This document shows positions 24,441 through 34,247 of a DNA stretch of 64,000 bases, piece by piece (position 1 is the first letter of the stretch; each line of letters begins with the position of its first letter). Below the pieces are notes generated by a model. It did not search any database and was not told where the DNA came from. It saw only the letters and a list, made by a program, of their open reading frames with translations. Made by a program: the position numbers and the translations under genes. The stretch comes from Tetragenococcus osmophilus. GTDB lineage: Bacteria > Bacillota > Bacilli > Lactobacillales > Enterococcaceae. The DNA is taken from the NCBI RefSeq assembly GCF_003795125.1, contig NZ_CP027783.1, positions 124,001 through 188,000 of the forward strand. Direction: 5' to 3'.

Positions 24441-25583
24441 ATGAAAAAAGTAAACATAACCGAAGTTATTGCCATTTTATCACTTTCATTTCTTCTTACT
24501 TCGACATACTCAGTCTCAGGTGTAACACCAACGTTGTTAAAGGCTTTTTCTTCCTATTCACGTTCCTCAATTGAATTTCTCGTTTCCATTCCTTCTGTAT
24601 CAATGATTATCATGATCGCTTTAAGCCCTATAATAGCCCGGATATTTAGTGAACGAATAACCATTGTTTTAGGTCTATTAATTGCAGGTCTAGCAGGTAT
24701 AACACCCGCCTTTACCTCTAGCTTCTCCTTAATTTTTATCTCTCGAATTATCACTGGCATTGGTTTTGGCTTAATCAATACACAAGCTGTGAGTATCATC
24801 AGTGAACGTTTTACTGGAAAAGAACGTGCTCATTTACTAGGTTATCGCACTTCAATAGAAACACTGGGGCAAGCTATTTTAACATTAATCGCAGGACAAT
24901 TATTGATTTTAGGATGGCAGCCTGCCTTTTTGATTTATAGTATAGCATTTCCTATTTTAATCCTATACCTTCTTTTTGTTCCGCGTAAACCAGTTTCCCC
25001 ACGAAAAAGCACCGCAGGGAAAGGTAGTCACCTAAGCCAATTTCTTCCTGTATTAATCAGTGCCTTATTTGGTGGCTTATTAATCGCGACAAATACAGCA
25101 AGTTCATTAAGAATTCCTAGCTATATTGTCGAAAATAATTTAGGTTCAACCTTGTCCGCTAATCGTGTATTAAGTTTATTTATGTTTGCTGGTTTTCTTG
25201 GTGGAGCTTTTTTTGGGAAACTTTTTACTTACTTAAATAAATATTTCTTACCTGTTCTACTACTTACAGAAGCTTTAGGCTTATTTTTAGTCCCTATAAG
25301 TTCGACTATTTATTTCATAGCAATCGGCGCTTTTCTCGGAGGATTTTGTGTGGCAGGCGTTCTTTCTAGTATTTTCGCTCGTTTACCGGAAAAAATACCT
25401 TCAAACTTTTTAAATATCGCAAATGCGATGGTATTAATCGGGTGTAATCTGGGCGCTACCATGGCCCCTCTTTTCTTAAGTGGAATGGAAAAAATCTACC
25501 CTAGTTTAACTACACCTTTTATAATTTTTGGAAGTATCTTTTTACTTCTTTCAATCGGCGCATTAATAAAAAATAGAGGCTAA
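24441..25583 (+). CDS. Major facilitator superfamily transporter
   Basis: 380 residues with about 12 hydrophobic segments. The signature after helix 2 is RIFSERITIVLG-like, and after helix 4 RIITGIGFGLINTQAVSIIS. YnfM/CynX-type drug or anion efflux proteins look like this; the substrate cannot be told. GAGGTAA precedes the ATG. The stop codon lies within the shared terminator hairpin. Confidence 0.85.
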   Translation: MKKVNITEVIAILSLSFLLTSTYSVSGVTPTLLKAFSSYSRSSIEFLVSIPSVSMIIMIALSPIIARIFSERITIVLGLLIAGLAGITPAFTSSFSLIFISRIITGIGFGLINTQAVSIISERFTGKERAHLLGYRTSIETLGQAILTLIAGQLLILGWQPAFLIYSIAFPILILYLLFVPRKPVSPRKSTAGKGSHLSQFLPVLISALFGGLLIATNTASSLRIPSYIVENNLGSTLSANRVLSLFMFAGFLGGAFFGKLFTYLNKYFLPVLLLTEALGLFLVPISSTIYFIAIGAFLGGFCVAGVLSSIFARLPEKIPSNFLNIANAMVLIGCNLGATMAPLFLSGMEKIYPSLTTPFIIFGSIFLLLSIGALIKNRG

Positions 25584-25600
25584 AACTAGCCTCTATTTTT
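25568..25600. terminator. Bidirectional terminator between convergent genes
   Basis: AAAAATAGAGGC / GCCTCTATTTTT with loop TAAAACTA. It contains the stop codon of the MFS gene and serves the ATPase on the other strand. Confidence 0.9.
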
Positions 25601-25604
25601 ATAG

Positions 25605-28268
25605 TTATTTTCTTATAAACAAGCGAATGATTTTATCCAATTCAGCCACGAACAAAATGATCATGCCACATATAATGGAAATTATCCATTCCGTCATGCT
25701 TAATCCTACGGTATAAAACGCCGTTTGCATAAAAGGCACATAAGTCAAAAGTAATTGCAAAATAATCATAATAAAGATAATCCCGAAAGCTCTAGGGTTA
25801 TCTAAAAATACTTTTGAAAACGCCAATCGTGAAGTACGGATACTAAAAAGATAGAAAATTTTACTAAAGACAATAATATTTACCATCATCGTACTAGCAA
25901 TCGCTGGATCAGCTCCCATACTTATAAGCCAATCATGAGCAAATAAGCTGATAATTGCAATCAGTACGGAAACATAAGCCATTTGAAAAATATCATGTTT
26001 ATTCATCAAACTTTTCCCCGTTCTTCTAGGAGGGCGATCCATAATACCAGCCTCTGCCGGTTCAAAAATAAACGCAAACTGAATGGTAATAGCAGAAACC
26101 ATATTAATCCAAAGCATTTGTGTCGCCTGTAGTGGCATACTTTCTTGCATTAAAATGGAAAAAGCAATAATCAGCCCTTCTGCAAAAGAAGTAGGCAATA
26201 AGAATAATATACTTTTTTTGATATTGTCATAAATACGACGACCTTCACGAATCGCTGTGGACATCGTCGCAAAATCATCATTGGCTAGGACCATATTTGC
26301 GGAGTCTTTGGCAACATCTGTCCCTTTTATCCCCATAGAAACTCCAATATCTGCACTTTTTAGCGCTGGAGCATCATTTACGCCATCACCGGTCATGGCT
26401 GTTACTTGATCCGCCTCTTGTAAGGCTTCTACAATTTCCAATTTATTCTTAGGCGTCGTTCGTGCAAAAGCTTGGTGGGTCATCGCTGTTTCTTGCTTTT
26501 CTTCATCTGTTAGTTTATCCCACTCTGCGCCAGTGATTACTTTAATTTTTTCAGCTAAGCCAAGTTGTTCACCAATACTTTTAGCCGTTACAGGATGGTC
26601 TCCGGTAATCATTTTGACTCCTACACGTGCTTTGTTCATATTTTGTAAAGAGTCAATGACTTCTTCACGAGGAGGGTCAATAATTCCAGCTAGTCCAAGA
26701 AATTCAATGCCTTCTTCCAAAAGCTCGTGAGTGATTCCTGATAAATCAGAGGCAACCGGTTTGACTCCAACAGCAACGACACGCTTTCCTTGCTCAGAAA
26801 GTTCGGTGACTTTTTCTTTCCAGTAGTCTAAAGCAAACTCTTCATTTTGTTGTTGTGCCATTGGATACAATTTATCTGGAGATCCTTTGATAAATATCAT
26901 TCGTTCTTTGTTTTGATTTTGCACAAGTTTAGCCATATAGCGATACTCAGAATCAAAGGGAAGCATATCAATCTCTTGATAAGGCGGCTCTTCATCTAAT
27001 GGATAGACTTTATGATATAAAGTTAAAAAGGAACCATCTGTGGGTTCACCGTGAATATCCCACTCTCCTACTTCATTTTGTACCAACTGCGTATCGTTGG
27101 CCTCAAATCCTGCGGCTAAAAATTGTTTTAGTTTAGACGTTAATGTCGCCTGTTGATTATCTAGTAAAATAGTTCCTTCAGGTTTATAGCCATTTCCTTC
27201 GACAAAATATTGGGTATCATCGATCAATATATCTTTAACCGTCATCTCGTTTTTGGTTAACGTACCTGTTTTGTCCGTTGCTATAACATCTACAGAGCCT
27301 AGAGTTTCTACAGCAGGTAATGTTTTTACGATGGTATGTTTATGCTTGGCCATATCACTTACCCCCATCGCTAAGATGACTGAAGTTGTCGCAGGTAGTC
27401 CTTCAGGAACAGAACCCACGACCATAATAACAACAGCTAAAGATAAAGTTGAAATGGAATACGTACCGAAGAATAAGCCGATAAGAAATAACACAACAGC
27501 AGCTGCGATGACTACATAAGTCACCCCTTTGCCTAAGTTATCAATTTCTTGCATTAAAGGTGTTTTTCTTTCTTTGGAACGATTTACTTCCGTTGAGATT
27601 TTTCCAATTTCGGTATTTTCTGCCGTAGCTACTACAATACCTACGCCACTACCGTTTGTCACAGAAGTAGAAGCAAAAGCCATATTATATTGCTCTGCTA
27701 GTGTGACATCGTCAGCCGAAATCGCGTTCGTTGTTTTTTCTACAGAATCAGCTTCTCCTGTCAAAGCTGACTCTTGAATCCGTAAATTATCCGCGTCTAC
27801 AATCCGCAGATCTGCTGGAACCTTACTCCCTGCTTCTAAGAAAACAGCATCTCCAACAACTAATTCTTCCGCATTAATCATTTTCCGTTGCCCATCACGA
27901 AAAACAGTGGCTTGAGTAGAAAGCATCTCTTTAATTTTTTCTAGCGCATTAGAAGCATTCACCTCTTGGTAATAGCCGATAAAGGCATTAGCAATAACCA
28001 CCAAACCAATGATTACAGCATCAGAATAGTGAGCCATTAATATCGTTAAAAGACAAGCAACTAACAAAATGTAAATAATCATATTGTTAAATTGGCGAAG
28101 TAAAATTTTCCATTTTGGTTCTTTTTCACTAGTCAACTCATTAGGACCGAATTTTTCTAGTCTATCTGCAGCTTCTTTACTACTTAGTCCTTGTTCAAAG
28201 TCTTCTTGCGTATAGTTTTGTTTAAATTCATCTATGGATCTCTGGTAATATGGTGTGTTTGATTCCAT
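25605..28268 (-). CDS. P-type cation-transporting ATPase (PacL/PMR1-like, P2 type)
   Basis: 887 residues. N-terminal cation-ATPase domain, TGEADSVEK actuator loop, membrane motif GSVPEGLPATTSVILAMGV, phosphorylated Asp in DKTGTLTKNEM, then MTGDGVNDAPALKSADIGVSMG. In helix 6, where calcium pumps have NxxTD, the sequence is NMVSAITIQF, so one acidic ligand is lost and a strict calcium role is doubtful. Sodium, calcium or manganese export are all possible. The gene has a leader of about 220 bases with a 22-codon frame and an intrinsic terminator, suggesting control by attenuation. Confidence 0.9.
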   Translation of the reverse strand: MESNTPYYQRSIDEFKQNYTQEDFEQGLSSKEAADRLEKFGPNELTSEKEPKWKILLRQFNNMIIYILLVACLLTILMAHYSDAVIIGLVVIANAFIGYYQEVNASNALEKIKEMLSTQATVFRDGQRKMINAEELVVGDAVFLEAGSKVPADLRIVDADNLRIQESALTGEADSVEKTTNAISADDVTLAEQYNMAFASTSVTNGSGVGIVVATAENTEIGKISTEVNRSKERKTPLMQEIDNLGKGVTYVVIAAAVVLFLIGLFFGTYSISTLSLAVVIMVVGSVPEGLPATTSVILAMGVSDMAKHKHTIVKTLPAVETLGSVDVIATDKTGTLTKNEMTVKDILIDDTQYFVEGNGYKPEGTILLDNQQATLTSKLKQFLAAGFEANDTQLVQNEVGEWDIHGEPTDGSFLTLYHKVYPLDEEPPYQEIDMLPFDSEYRYMAKLVQNQNKERMIFIKGSPDKLYPMAQQQNEEFALDYWKEKVTELSEQGKRVVAVGVKPVASDLSGITHELLEEGIEFLGLAGIIDPPREEVIDSLQNMNKARVGVKMITGDHPVTAKSIGEQLGLAEKIKVITGAEWDKLTDEEKQETAMTHQAFARTTPKNKLEIVEALQEADQVTAMTGDGVNDAPALKSADIGVSMGIKGTDVAKDSANMVLANDDFATMSTAIREGRRIYDNIKKSILFLLPTSFAEGLIIAFSILMQESMPLQATQMLWINMVSAITIQFAFIFEPAEAGIMDRPPRRTGKSLMNKHDIFQMAYVSVLIAIISLFAHDWLISMGADPAIASTMMVNIIVFSKIFYLFSIRTSRLAFSKVFLDNPRAFGIIFIMIILQLLLTYVPFMQTAFYTVGLSMTEWIISIICGMIILFVAELDKIIRLFIRK

Positions 28269-28303
28269 CTATTTTTCCCTTTCCTTTTTAAATTAAATAA
28301 GAC

Positions 28304-28333
28304 AAAAAAGCACCTTAATAAAAATTAACGCGC
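28304..28333 (-). terminator. Intrinsic terminator inside the ATPase leader (candidate attenuator)
   Basis: GCGCGTTAAT / ATTAAGGTGC (one mismatch, one G-T pair) followed by TTTTTT on the minus strand. It lies between a 22-codon leader frame and the ATPase start, 36 bases before the ATG, so it would stop transcription before the gene unless overcome. Confidence 0.65.
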
Positions 28334-28342
28334 AAAAATCAA

Positions 28343-28411
28343 CTATTCAATTTGAAAGTAAGGAATCTCTACATAAAACAGCCTCTCATCATCATCAAGT
28401 TCTTCCGACAC
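28343..28411 (-). CDS. Candidate 22-residue leader peptide upstream of the P-type ATPase
   Basis: GTG start at 28409-28411 with a full AGGAGG (28422-28427) 10 bases upstream. The peptide begins MSEELDDDERLF and ends PYFQIE, then TAG. It is very acidic in its first half and aromatic in its second. No family is recognised. Position between the promoter and the attenuator-like terminator suggests a regulatory leader; no translation evidence is available. Confidence 0.45.
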   Translation of the reverse strand: MSEELDDDERLFYVEIPYFQIE

Positions 28412-28443
28412 TTTTTTACCGCCTCCTATACATTTGCTGATTT

Positions 28444-28521
28444 GCTATAAAACATCACATTCTTATAGCCCAATTTTTAGTGAATTGACTCTATGCTATA
28501 TGATTTCCCAATCTTTGTCAA
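28444..28521 (-). promoter_or_regulatory. Promoter and first leader hairpin of the P-type ATPase
   Basis: TTGACA at 28516-28521 with TAGCAT at 28493-28498, spacing 17, on the minus strand. A hairpin GCTATAA / TTATAGC follows at 28444-28469, just before the ribosome site of the leader peptide. Confidence 0.6.
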
Positions 28522-28583
28522 ACGACGAACTTACAAAATAAGTTTAAAAGTACTACTTAAAAAAGTACCTTTAAATAACCTTT

Positions 28584-29387
28584 TCACTGAATCTCAAGTA
28601 GTGATTCGATAACCGCTAATACGCCATCCTCATCATTTGTAGGTGCTAACTGTTGAGCAGTTTGGTGGGTTTCATTGCTACCATTTTTCATTGCGTAACT
28701 TTTTCCTGCTAACGTAAGCATCTCTAAATCATTATTTCCATCACCAAAAGACACTAACTCGCTAGGTGTAATTTCCCAGTTTTCTAATAAAAATTGCAAC
28801 GCTCTTCCTTTATGTGTTCCAGGTATAATTAAATCAATATCACCGTGTCCACTTGAAACAGCTGTGACTTTCCCTTTTAAATCTCGGTTCATACGCTCCA
28901 CTAATTCTTCTGTCTGTTCACCTGGAACTTGCAAAGCAAACTTTACAAAATCGTCTTGCGGCAAATCAGAGAAAGTTTCTAACTCAGTTAAACGATGGTA
29001 ATATATTCGTGCAAAAGATTTAAATTTTTCTGGCTCACTTTTTAACATATAAGCTTGAGAAACGCCGCTTAAAACAATACCAATTGGGAAAGGTAACGTT
29101 TGTAAAAGCTGCAAAACCGTACGAACTGTCGCTAAATTAAATGTCGTTTTTTGTATCAGTTTATTTTTTTCAAAAATAAGAGCACCATTTTCAGACACAA
29201 AAGTCATTTCATTTTCATATTTTGGAAAAAAGGAACGCAATTGCGCATACTGGTTTCCACTAGCTACAATAAATTTAATATTACGGTTCATCATTTCGGT
29301 AAAAAGTTTTTCAAATCGTTCTCTATTATAATCATTATCCGAATTTAAAAATGTGCCATCCATATCTACCGCAATTGCTTTAACCAT
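28584..29387 (-). CDS. Cof-type HAD-superfamily sugar phosphatase
   Basis: 267 residues. Motif I AVDMDGTFLNSD at 6-17, motif II VASGNQ, and motifs III-IV in KGRALQFLLENW and VSFGDGNNDLEML. A C2-type cap lies between motifs II and III. Such enzymes dephosphorylate sugar or nucleotide phosphates with broad specificity. It stands alone. Confidence 0.92.
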   Translation of the reverse strand: MVKAIAVDMDGTFLNSDNDYNRERFEKLFTEMMNRNIKFIVASGNQYAQLRSFFPKYENEMTFVSENGALIFEKNKLIQKTTFNLATVRTVLQLLQTLPFPIGIVLSGVSQAYMLKSEPEKFKSFARIYYHRLTELETFSDLPQDDFVKFALQVPGEQTEELVERMNRDLKGKVTAVSSGHGDIDLIIPGTHKGRALQFLLENWEITPSELVSFGDGNNDLEMLTLAGKSYAMKNGSNETHQTAQQLAPTNDEDGVLAVIESLLEIQ

Positions 29388-29499
29388 TTCGTCCTCCTAA
29401 TATATCCATATCTTTTTTGCCTTAAAATACTTCTCACTATTCCTAGCTTTTATCAAAAGATACCAAAACAGGAAACAAAAAGCCAATTTTTATAACTAA

Positions 29500-29955
29500 C
29501 TAAACCTTAGTTTCTTGCATTAACTGTTTTCTCATTATGATGTGTTCCACTGGGGCATTTGGTTTAATAAATTTTTCTCCAGAAGGGACATAGTTTAATT
29601 TTGTGTAAAATGGTTCGGCTGTGACTCTAGCTTCCAACATAATAACATTTTTTCCAATGGATAAAGCATACTCTTCAAATTTGTGTAATAAAGTTGTACC
29701 GACATGTTTTGTTTGAATATCTGTATCAACACAAAGATAGTCTACTTTAAGAGTATTCGTATTTTCGGTTTGTGACAAAACACCTACACCTAGGAGTCGC
29801 TTATCGTCAAAAGCTCCTAGAATATAAGCATCTCGTTCATTCAAAAGATCTTCATCATAAATACTCCGACTTAAAGGAAGCTTCATCACTTTGTCACGTA
29901 ATTCAAGGGTTTGTTGATACTCTTTTGAATTATATGGTACTTTTTTAATTATCAA
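29500..29955 (-). CDS. GNAT-family N-acetyltransferase (ElaA-like)
   Basis: 151 residues. LLGVGVLSQTENTNTLKVDY leads into the acetyl-CoA region QTKHVGTTLLHKFEEYA, and ARVTAEPFYTKLNYVPSGEK is the C-terminal signature of the ElaA/YjcF group. The substrate is unknown. It stands alone, with AGGAGG upstream of the ATG. Confidence 0.85.
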   Translation of the reverse strand: MIIKKVPYNSKEYQQTLELRDKVMKLPLSRSIYDEDLLNERDAYILGAFDDKRLLGVGVLSQTENTNTLKVDYLCVDTDIQTKHVGTTLLHKFEEYALSIGKNVIMLEARVTAEPFYTKLNYVPSGEKFIKPNAPVEHIIMRKQLMQETKV

Positions 29956-30111
29956 TGATTGATACCTCCTTTGTTTTTTTACGAAAGATAGTATAGAACA
30001 ATTTCGATTTAAACGTCAAACCATTTTCTTAATCATGGGCTTTCGTTGTAATTATTACTCGAAACTAATAAAATAGAAATGTAAGATACAATAATATTGG
30101 GAGGTAAAATA

Positions 30112-30370
30112 ATGTATGATAAAACAGTGGTACTAAACGGCAGTGTAGTCAATTTCGATGGCAACGTTGACTATTCAAATATTGCTTCTGAAGTTGTGGT
30201 CTATGACCAAACCCCAGAAGATAAAATTCTAGAACGTGTGGATGGAAGATGTTATTGTCACTCCACACATGGGTTGGCGCGGTTTAGAAACTAGACAACG
30301 TTTAGTTTCTTTGATTCAAGATAATATTCAAGCCTTTGCTAAAGGCGAACCGATTAACCGCGTTGATTAA
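30112..30370 (+). pseudogene. D-2-hydroxyacid dehydrogenase with a large internal deletion
   Basis: The start (GGGAGGT before the ATG) leads into VVLNGSVVNFDGNVDYSNIA and PEDKILERVDG, a normal N-terminus of the family. At about 30247 the homology jumps, out of frame, to EDVIVTPHMGWRGLETRQRL and ends KGEPINRVD at TAA 30370. The catalytic His of TPHMGW is kept, but the whole NAD-binding domain, about 225 residues, is missing. The naive open frame stops at 30294. Not functional. Confidence 0.88.
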
Positions 30371-30395
30371 TTCTTTAGCTCATTTTTAGTTATCA

Positions 30396-30437
30396 AAAAT
30401 CCCTTGTTCTTGTAGAAAATCAACTACAAAAGCAAGG
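30396..30437. terminator. Bidirectional terminator
   Basis: AATCCCTTG-TT-CTTGTAG / CTACAA-AA-GCAAGGGA with T-runs on both strands, between the hydroxyacid dehydrogenase remnant and the 30448 gene. Confidence 0.88.
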
Positions 30438-30447
30438 GACATTTTTA

Positions 30448-31335
30448 TTAGAAGACAACAATAATCTTTCCATTGTTTCCACTTTGGCTAGCATGTTTCA
30501 AAGCTGCTTGGATTTCATTAATAGAATAAACTGCAGTTGTTCTTGTTTGTAGTTTTTCATCCAAAGTTAACTGAATGGTATGTTGTAAGTCGCTTTGGCT
30601 AATAGATACATGATTGTGCTCAGCAAATGATGTATGTTGTTTGACCTCATGACTAATATCATCATCACTGACCGTAATTAATTTTCCATCTTGGTGAATA
30701 AATTCTGTTTGGTTTAAAAATCCTGCAGTATCAAAAACAGCATCAAAAGCAGGGATTTTTTCTTCACTAGTGTAAACATTATCTACTGACCATTGTTTGA
30801 CGACTTCTTTTTGAGTGTCGTTTCGAACAAGTCCCGCTACAGGAATCCCTTTTTGTTTGGCAATCTGTACAGCGTACCCGCCTACTGAACCAGTAGCGCC
30901 TGTAACAAGTAATGTTTCACCTTGTTTTAACTGTAATTTTTCTAAAGCCTGTAAAGCTGTCACAGAGGCTAGCGGAATGCTTGCACCAGATACGAAGTCG
31001 ATAGCATCAGGAAGTTTTACTAATTCATCTTCTGCAATCGTAAGAATTTGTTGCCAGCTTCCTTGCGGATGCATCGCTATGACCCGATCTCCTGTCTTAA
31101 AATCAGAATTTGGATCGGCTTCCATAACGACCCCTGTAACATCCCAACCAAGCACCACAGGAAATTGGCTAATCTTTTGAATCGTATTAGGCGTCATATG
31201 CTTAATATCTACTGGGTTGATAGAAGAAGCAACAACTCTGACTACCACCTCTCCTGTATTTCGACTAGGTGCCTCGGCTGTTCGGACTTTTGCTACTTCT
31301 GGACCACCGTAATCTACAACTTGGATCGCTTTCAT
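30448..31335 (-). CDS. NADPH:quinone reductase / zinc-type alcohol dehydrogenase-like protein
   Basis: 295 residues, slightly short for the superfamily. GroES-like part with SSINPVDIKHM and LGWDVTGVV, dinucleotide loop VTGATGSVGGYAVQIAK, C-terminal NGKIIVVF. Zinc ligands are not evident. It is the second intact member of the family here, and stands alone next to a broken short-chain dehydrogenase on the other strand. Confidence 0.87.
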   Translation of the reverse strand: MKAIQVVDYGGPEVAKVRTAEAPSRNTGEVVVRVVASSINPVDIKHMTPNTIQKISQFPVVLGWDVTGVVMEADPNSDFKTGDRVIAMHPQGSWQQILTIAEDELVKLPDAIDFVSGASIPLASVTALQALEKLQLKQGETLLVTGATGSVGGYAVQIAKQKGIPVAGLVRNDTQKEVVKQWSVDNVYTSEEKIPAFDAVFDTAGFLNQTEFIHQDGKLITVSDDDISHEVKQHTSFAEHNHVSISQSDLQHTIQLTLDEKLQTRTTAVYSINEIQAALKHASQSGNNGKIIVVF

Positions 31336-31396
31336 AAAAAATATCCTTTCTCTATTTAGCTGGTTCCATTATATCTTTTTACTAACAAAAAGTCAG

Positions 31397-32174
<778 letters not shown>

Positions 32175-32191
32175 AATGAAACGAATACTAA

Positions 32192-32226
32192 AAAAAGAAC
32201 TTCACTTTATTGATAAAGTTCTTTTT
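32192..32226. terminator. Bidirectional terminator
   Basis: AAAAAGAACTT / AAAGTTCTTTTT around CACTTTATTGAT, between the SDR remnant and the acetyltransferase remnant. Confidence 0.85.
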
Positions 32227-32251
32227 ATATTAAATCCAAATTGACAAACCT

Positions 32252-33139
32252 CTATAATAATGTAGAAATAGTATACATTCGCTCTTGTACTTTATTTTCA
32301 TCTTCTACATATGTTAAAAATTGCCAACCACGCTTTTCATAAAAGTCAGTAGGATCGGTGACTAAGTAAAACTTCTTAACGCCCATATTACCAAAATCTT
32401 GGCGGATAAAATTTAAAAGAAACGAAGCTAACTGTTGATTTCGCTCCTCTTTTTCCACATATAATGCACACAAATTAGGCGTTAGGTCTTTTCGTTGATG
32501 AAAATCATTTTCGATCACGCCGGCACCAGCAATAATTTCTTTTCTATCATTTATTACTACATACCACTGTGGTACATTATCATAGCTACCAATACAATCT
32601 TGCATACTTTTCTTATAGGTTTCCGCTGGAATGTCCCATTTTGTAGCAAACCAAGAAGCAGCCCTATCTAATAAGAATGGTGCATCACGCAAAGGCACGA
32701 TCCCCATTTGATTGTTAGATAAGTGTAATATTGGGTACGGACGATTCTGATTGTCAACACTGGAACGCTCATAAATACTAAAGCCATTTTTAAAATAAAA
32801 CTTTTTAGCAGCAGGATTTTGCTCGTTTACATCTACCAAAGTAACGCCATGATTTAAAATCAATTCTTGTAAAATAGCTGTTCCATAACCTTGACCTATA
32901 AACGTGGGAGCAATAAAAAGCATTTCTAAAGAGTGCTCATGCGGCCGCTAAACCCAATCAGTTCCTCTTGATCATACCATAGTTGAATATCTACCAACGA
33001 GAAAAAGCCAGGGATTTCCCACACGCATTGTCTCTTTATCCTCTTGAGATAAAAAATCATGCGTCGCAGTGACACTTCGATCCCATAATGCAATGATTTG
33101 CTGCTCGTCTTGCTTGCTGGCTGTTTTGTTAGTGACCAT
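32252..33139 (-). pseudogene. Tandem GNAT acetyltransferase, N-terminal domain frameshifted
   Basis: From ATG 33139 (GGGAGGAAGT before it) the first domain reads IIALWDRSVTATHDFLSQED, as in YhhY-like acetyltransferases. It then shifts frame at least twice (LWYDQEELIGFSGR is in another frame) before EMLFIAPTFIGQGYGTAILQ, the acetyl-CoA loop. From 32923 the frame is open through a second, complete-looking GNAT domain (MGIVPLRDAPFLLDRAASWF to the stop). The second domain could still be made from an internal start. The original was a two-domain fusion or two fused genes. Confidence 0.75.
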
Positions 33140-33193
33140 ACTTCCTCCCGAGGTTTAGTGATATTCTTAACTTAAAGCAGTGTCTTAAAAAAA

Positions 33194-33241
33194 TCCGGAA
33201 ATATTATATTTCGTCTCAACGATAATATAACATTTCCGGAA
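33194..33241 (-). terminator. Terminator of nrdHEF
   Basis: TTCCGGAAATGTTATATTAT / ATAATATTTCCGGA stem followed by seven T on the minus strand. Confidence 0.9.
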
Positions 33242-33252
33242 CTTCATTTTAA

Positions 33253-34221
33253 TTAGTTATCTAATCCAATCAAATAATCATTGTCATTCATCGCTTCCAC
33301 GGTTCCAAGTAAATAACCATTCCCAACTTGTGAGAAGAAATCGTGATTACTAGTCCCTGTTGAAATACCATTCATAACAATCGGATTCACATCGTTTGCG
33401 CCATCTGGAAATAGTGGGTCTTGTCCCATATTCATCAAGGCTTTATTGGCATTATAACGTAAGAAAGTTTTTACTTCTTCTGTCCAACCAAGTTCATCAT
33501 AAAGTTGTTCAGTATAACGTTCTTCATTCTCATACAATTCAAAAAGAAGGTCATACATCCAATTTCTCATTTCTTCCTGTTCTTCTTCTGGTAACGCATT
33601 GAAACCTAATTGGAATTTATAGCCAATATATGTTCCATGAACAGATTCGTCACGAATAATCAACTTAATGATTTCAGCCACGTTGGCTAGTTTATTATTT
33701 CCTAGATAATACAATGGTGTATAAAAACCTGAATAAAACAAGAAAGTTTCTAAGAAAACACTGGCTACCTTTTTTTGTAAAGGTGTGCCATTTTTATAGA
33801 TCTCATTGATTCTTTCAGCCTTTTTTTGTAGGTATTCATTGCTATTGGTCCATTCAAAGATATCATCGATTTCCGCTTTTGTATTCAACGTTGTAAAAAT
33901 GGAAGAATAACTTTTGGCATGAACAGACTCCATAAATTGGATATTATTTAAAACTGCTTCTTCATGAGGAGTGCGAGCGTCTTCTCTCAGACGCTCCATC
34001 CCACTTTCGGATTGAATCGTATCTAAAAGGGTCAACCCACCAAATACATAGCCAACTAACTGCTTTTCTTCCTCGCTCAAACTACGCCAGTCGTCTAGGT
34101 CATTAGACAAAGGAATTCGCGTATCTAACCAAAATTGTTCTGTTAATTTTTCCCACGTGGATTTATCGATCACATCTTCGATTTCGTTCCAATTAATGGC
34201 TTCATAATAAGTGTTTGCCAT
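33253..34221 (-). CDS. nrdF: Class Ib ribonucleotide reductase beta subunit NrdF
   Basis: 322 residues, the normal length. Metal-ligand segments include MESVHAKSYSSIF and IIRDESVHGTYIGYK. NrdF carries the dimanganese/diiron tyrosyl radical that starts dNTP synthesis in NrdE. The gene starts 26 bases after nrdE. No nrdI flavodoxin gene, needed for the manganese form in other bacteria, is in the cluster. Confidence 0.96.
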   Translation of the reverse strand: MANTYYEAINWNEIEDVIDKSTWEKLTEQFWLDTRIPLSNDLDDWRSLSEEEKQLVGYVFGGLTLLDTIQSESGMERLREDARTPHEEAVLNNIQFMESVHAKSYSSIFTTLNTKAEIDDIFEWTNSNEYLQKKAERINEIYKNGTPLQKKVASVFLETFLFYSGFYTPLYYLGNNKLANVAEIIKLIIRDESVHGTYIGYKFQLGFNALPEEEQEEMRNWMYDLLFELYENEERYTEQLYDELGWTEEVKTFLRYNANKALMNMGQDPLFPDGANDVNPIVMNGISTGTSNHDFFSQVGNGYLLGTVEAMNDNDYLIGLDN

Positions 34222-34247
34222 TTTTTGTGCCTCCTTGATTGTAAACT

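Noticed and set aside
28270-28520. Manganese (yybP-ykoY) or magnesium riboswitch before the P-type ATPase
   Set aside because: The conserved loop sequences of these riboswitches were not found; the leader shows a small frame and terminator instead.
30097-30294. 65-codon open frame as a real small gene
   Set aside because: Its first 46 codons are the N-terminus of a hydroxyacid dehydrogenase and the rest is out-of-frame read of the same family's C-terminus; annotated as a pseudogene.
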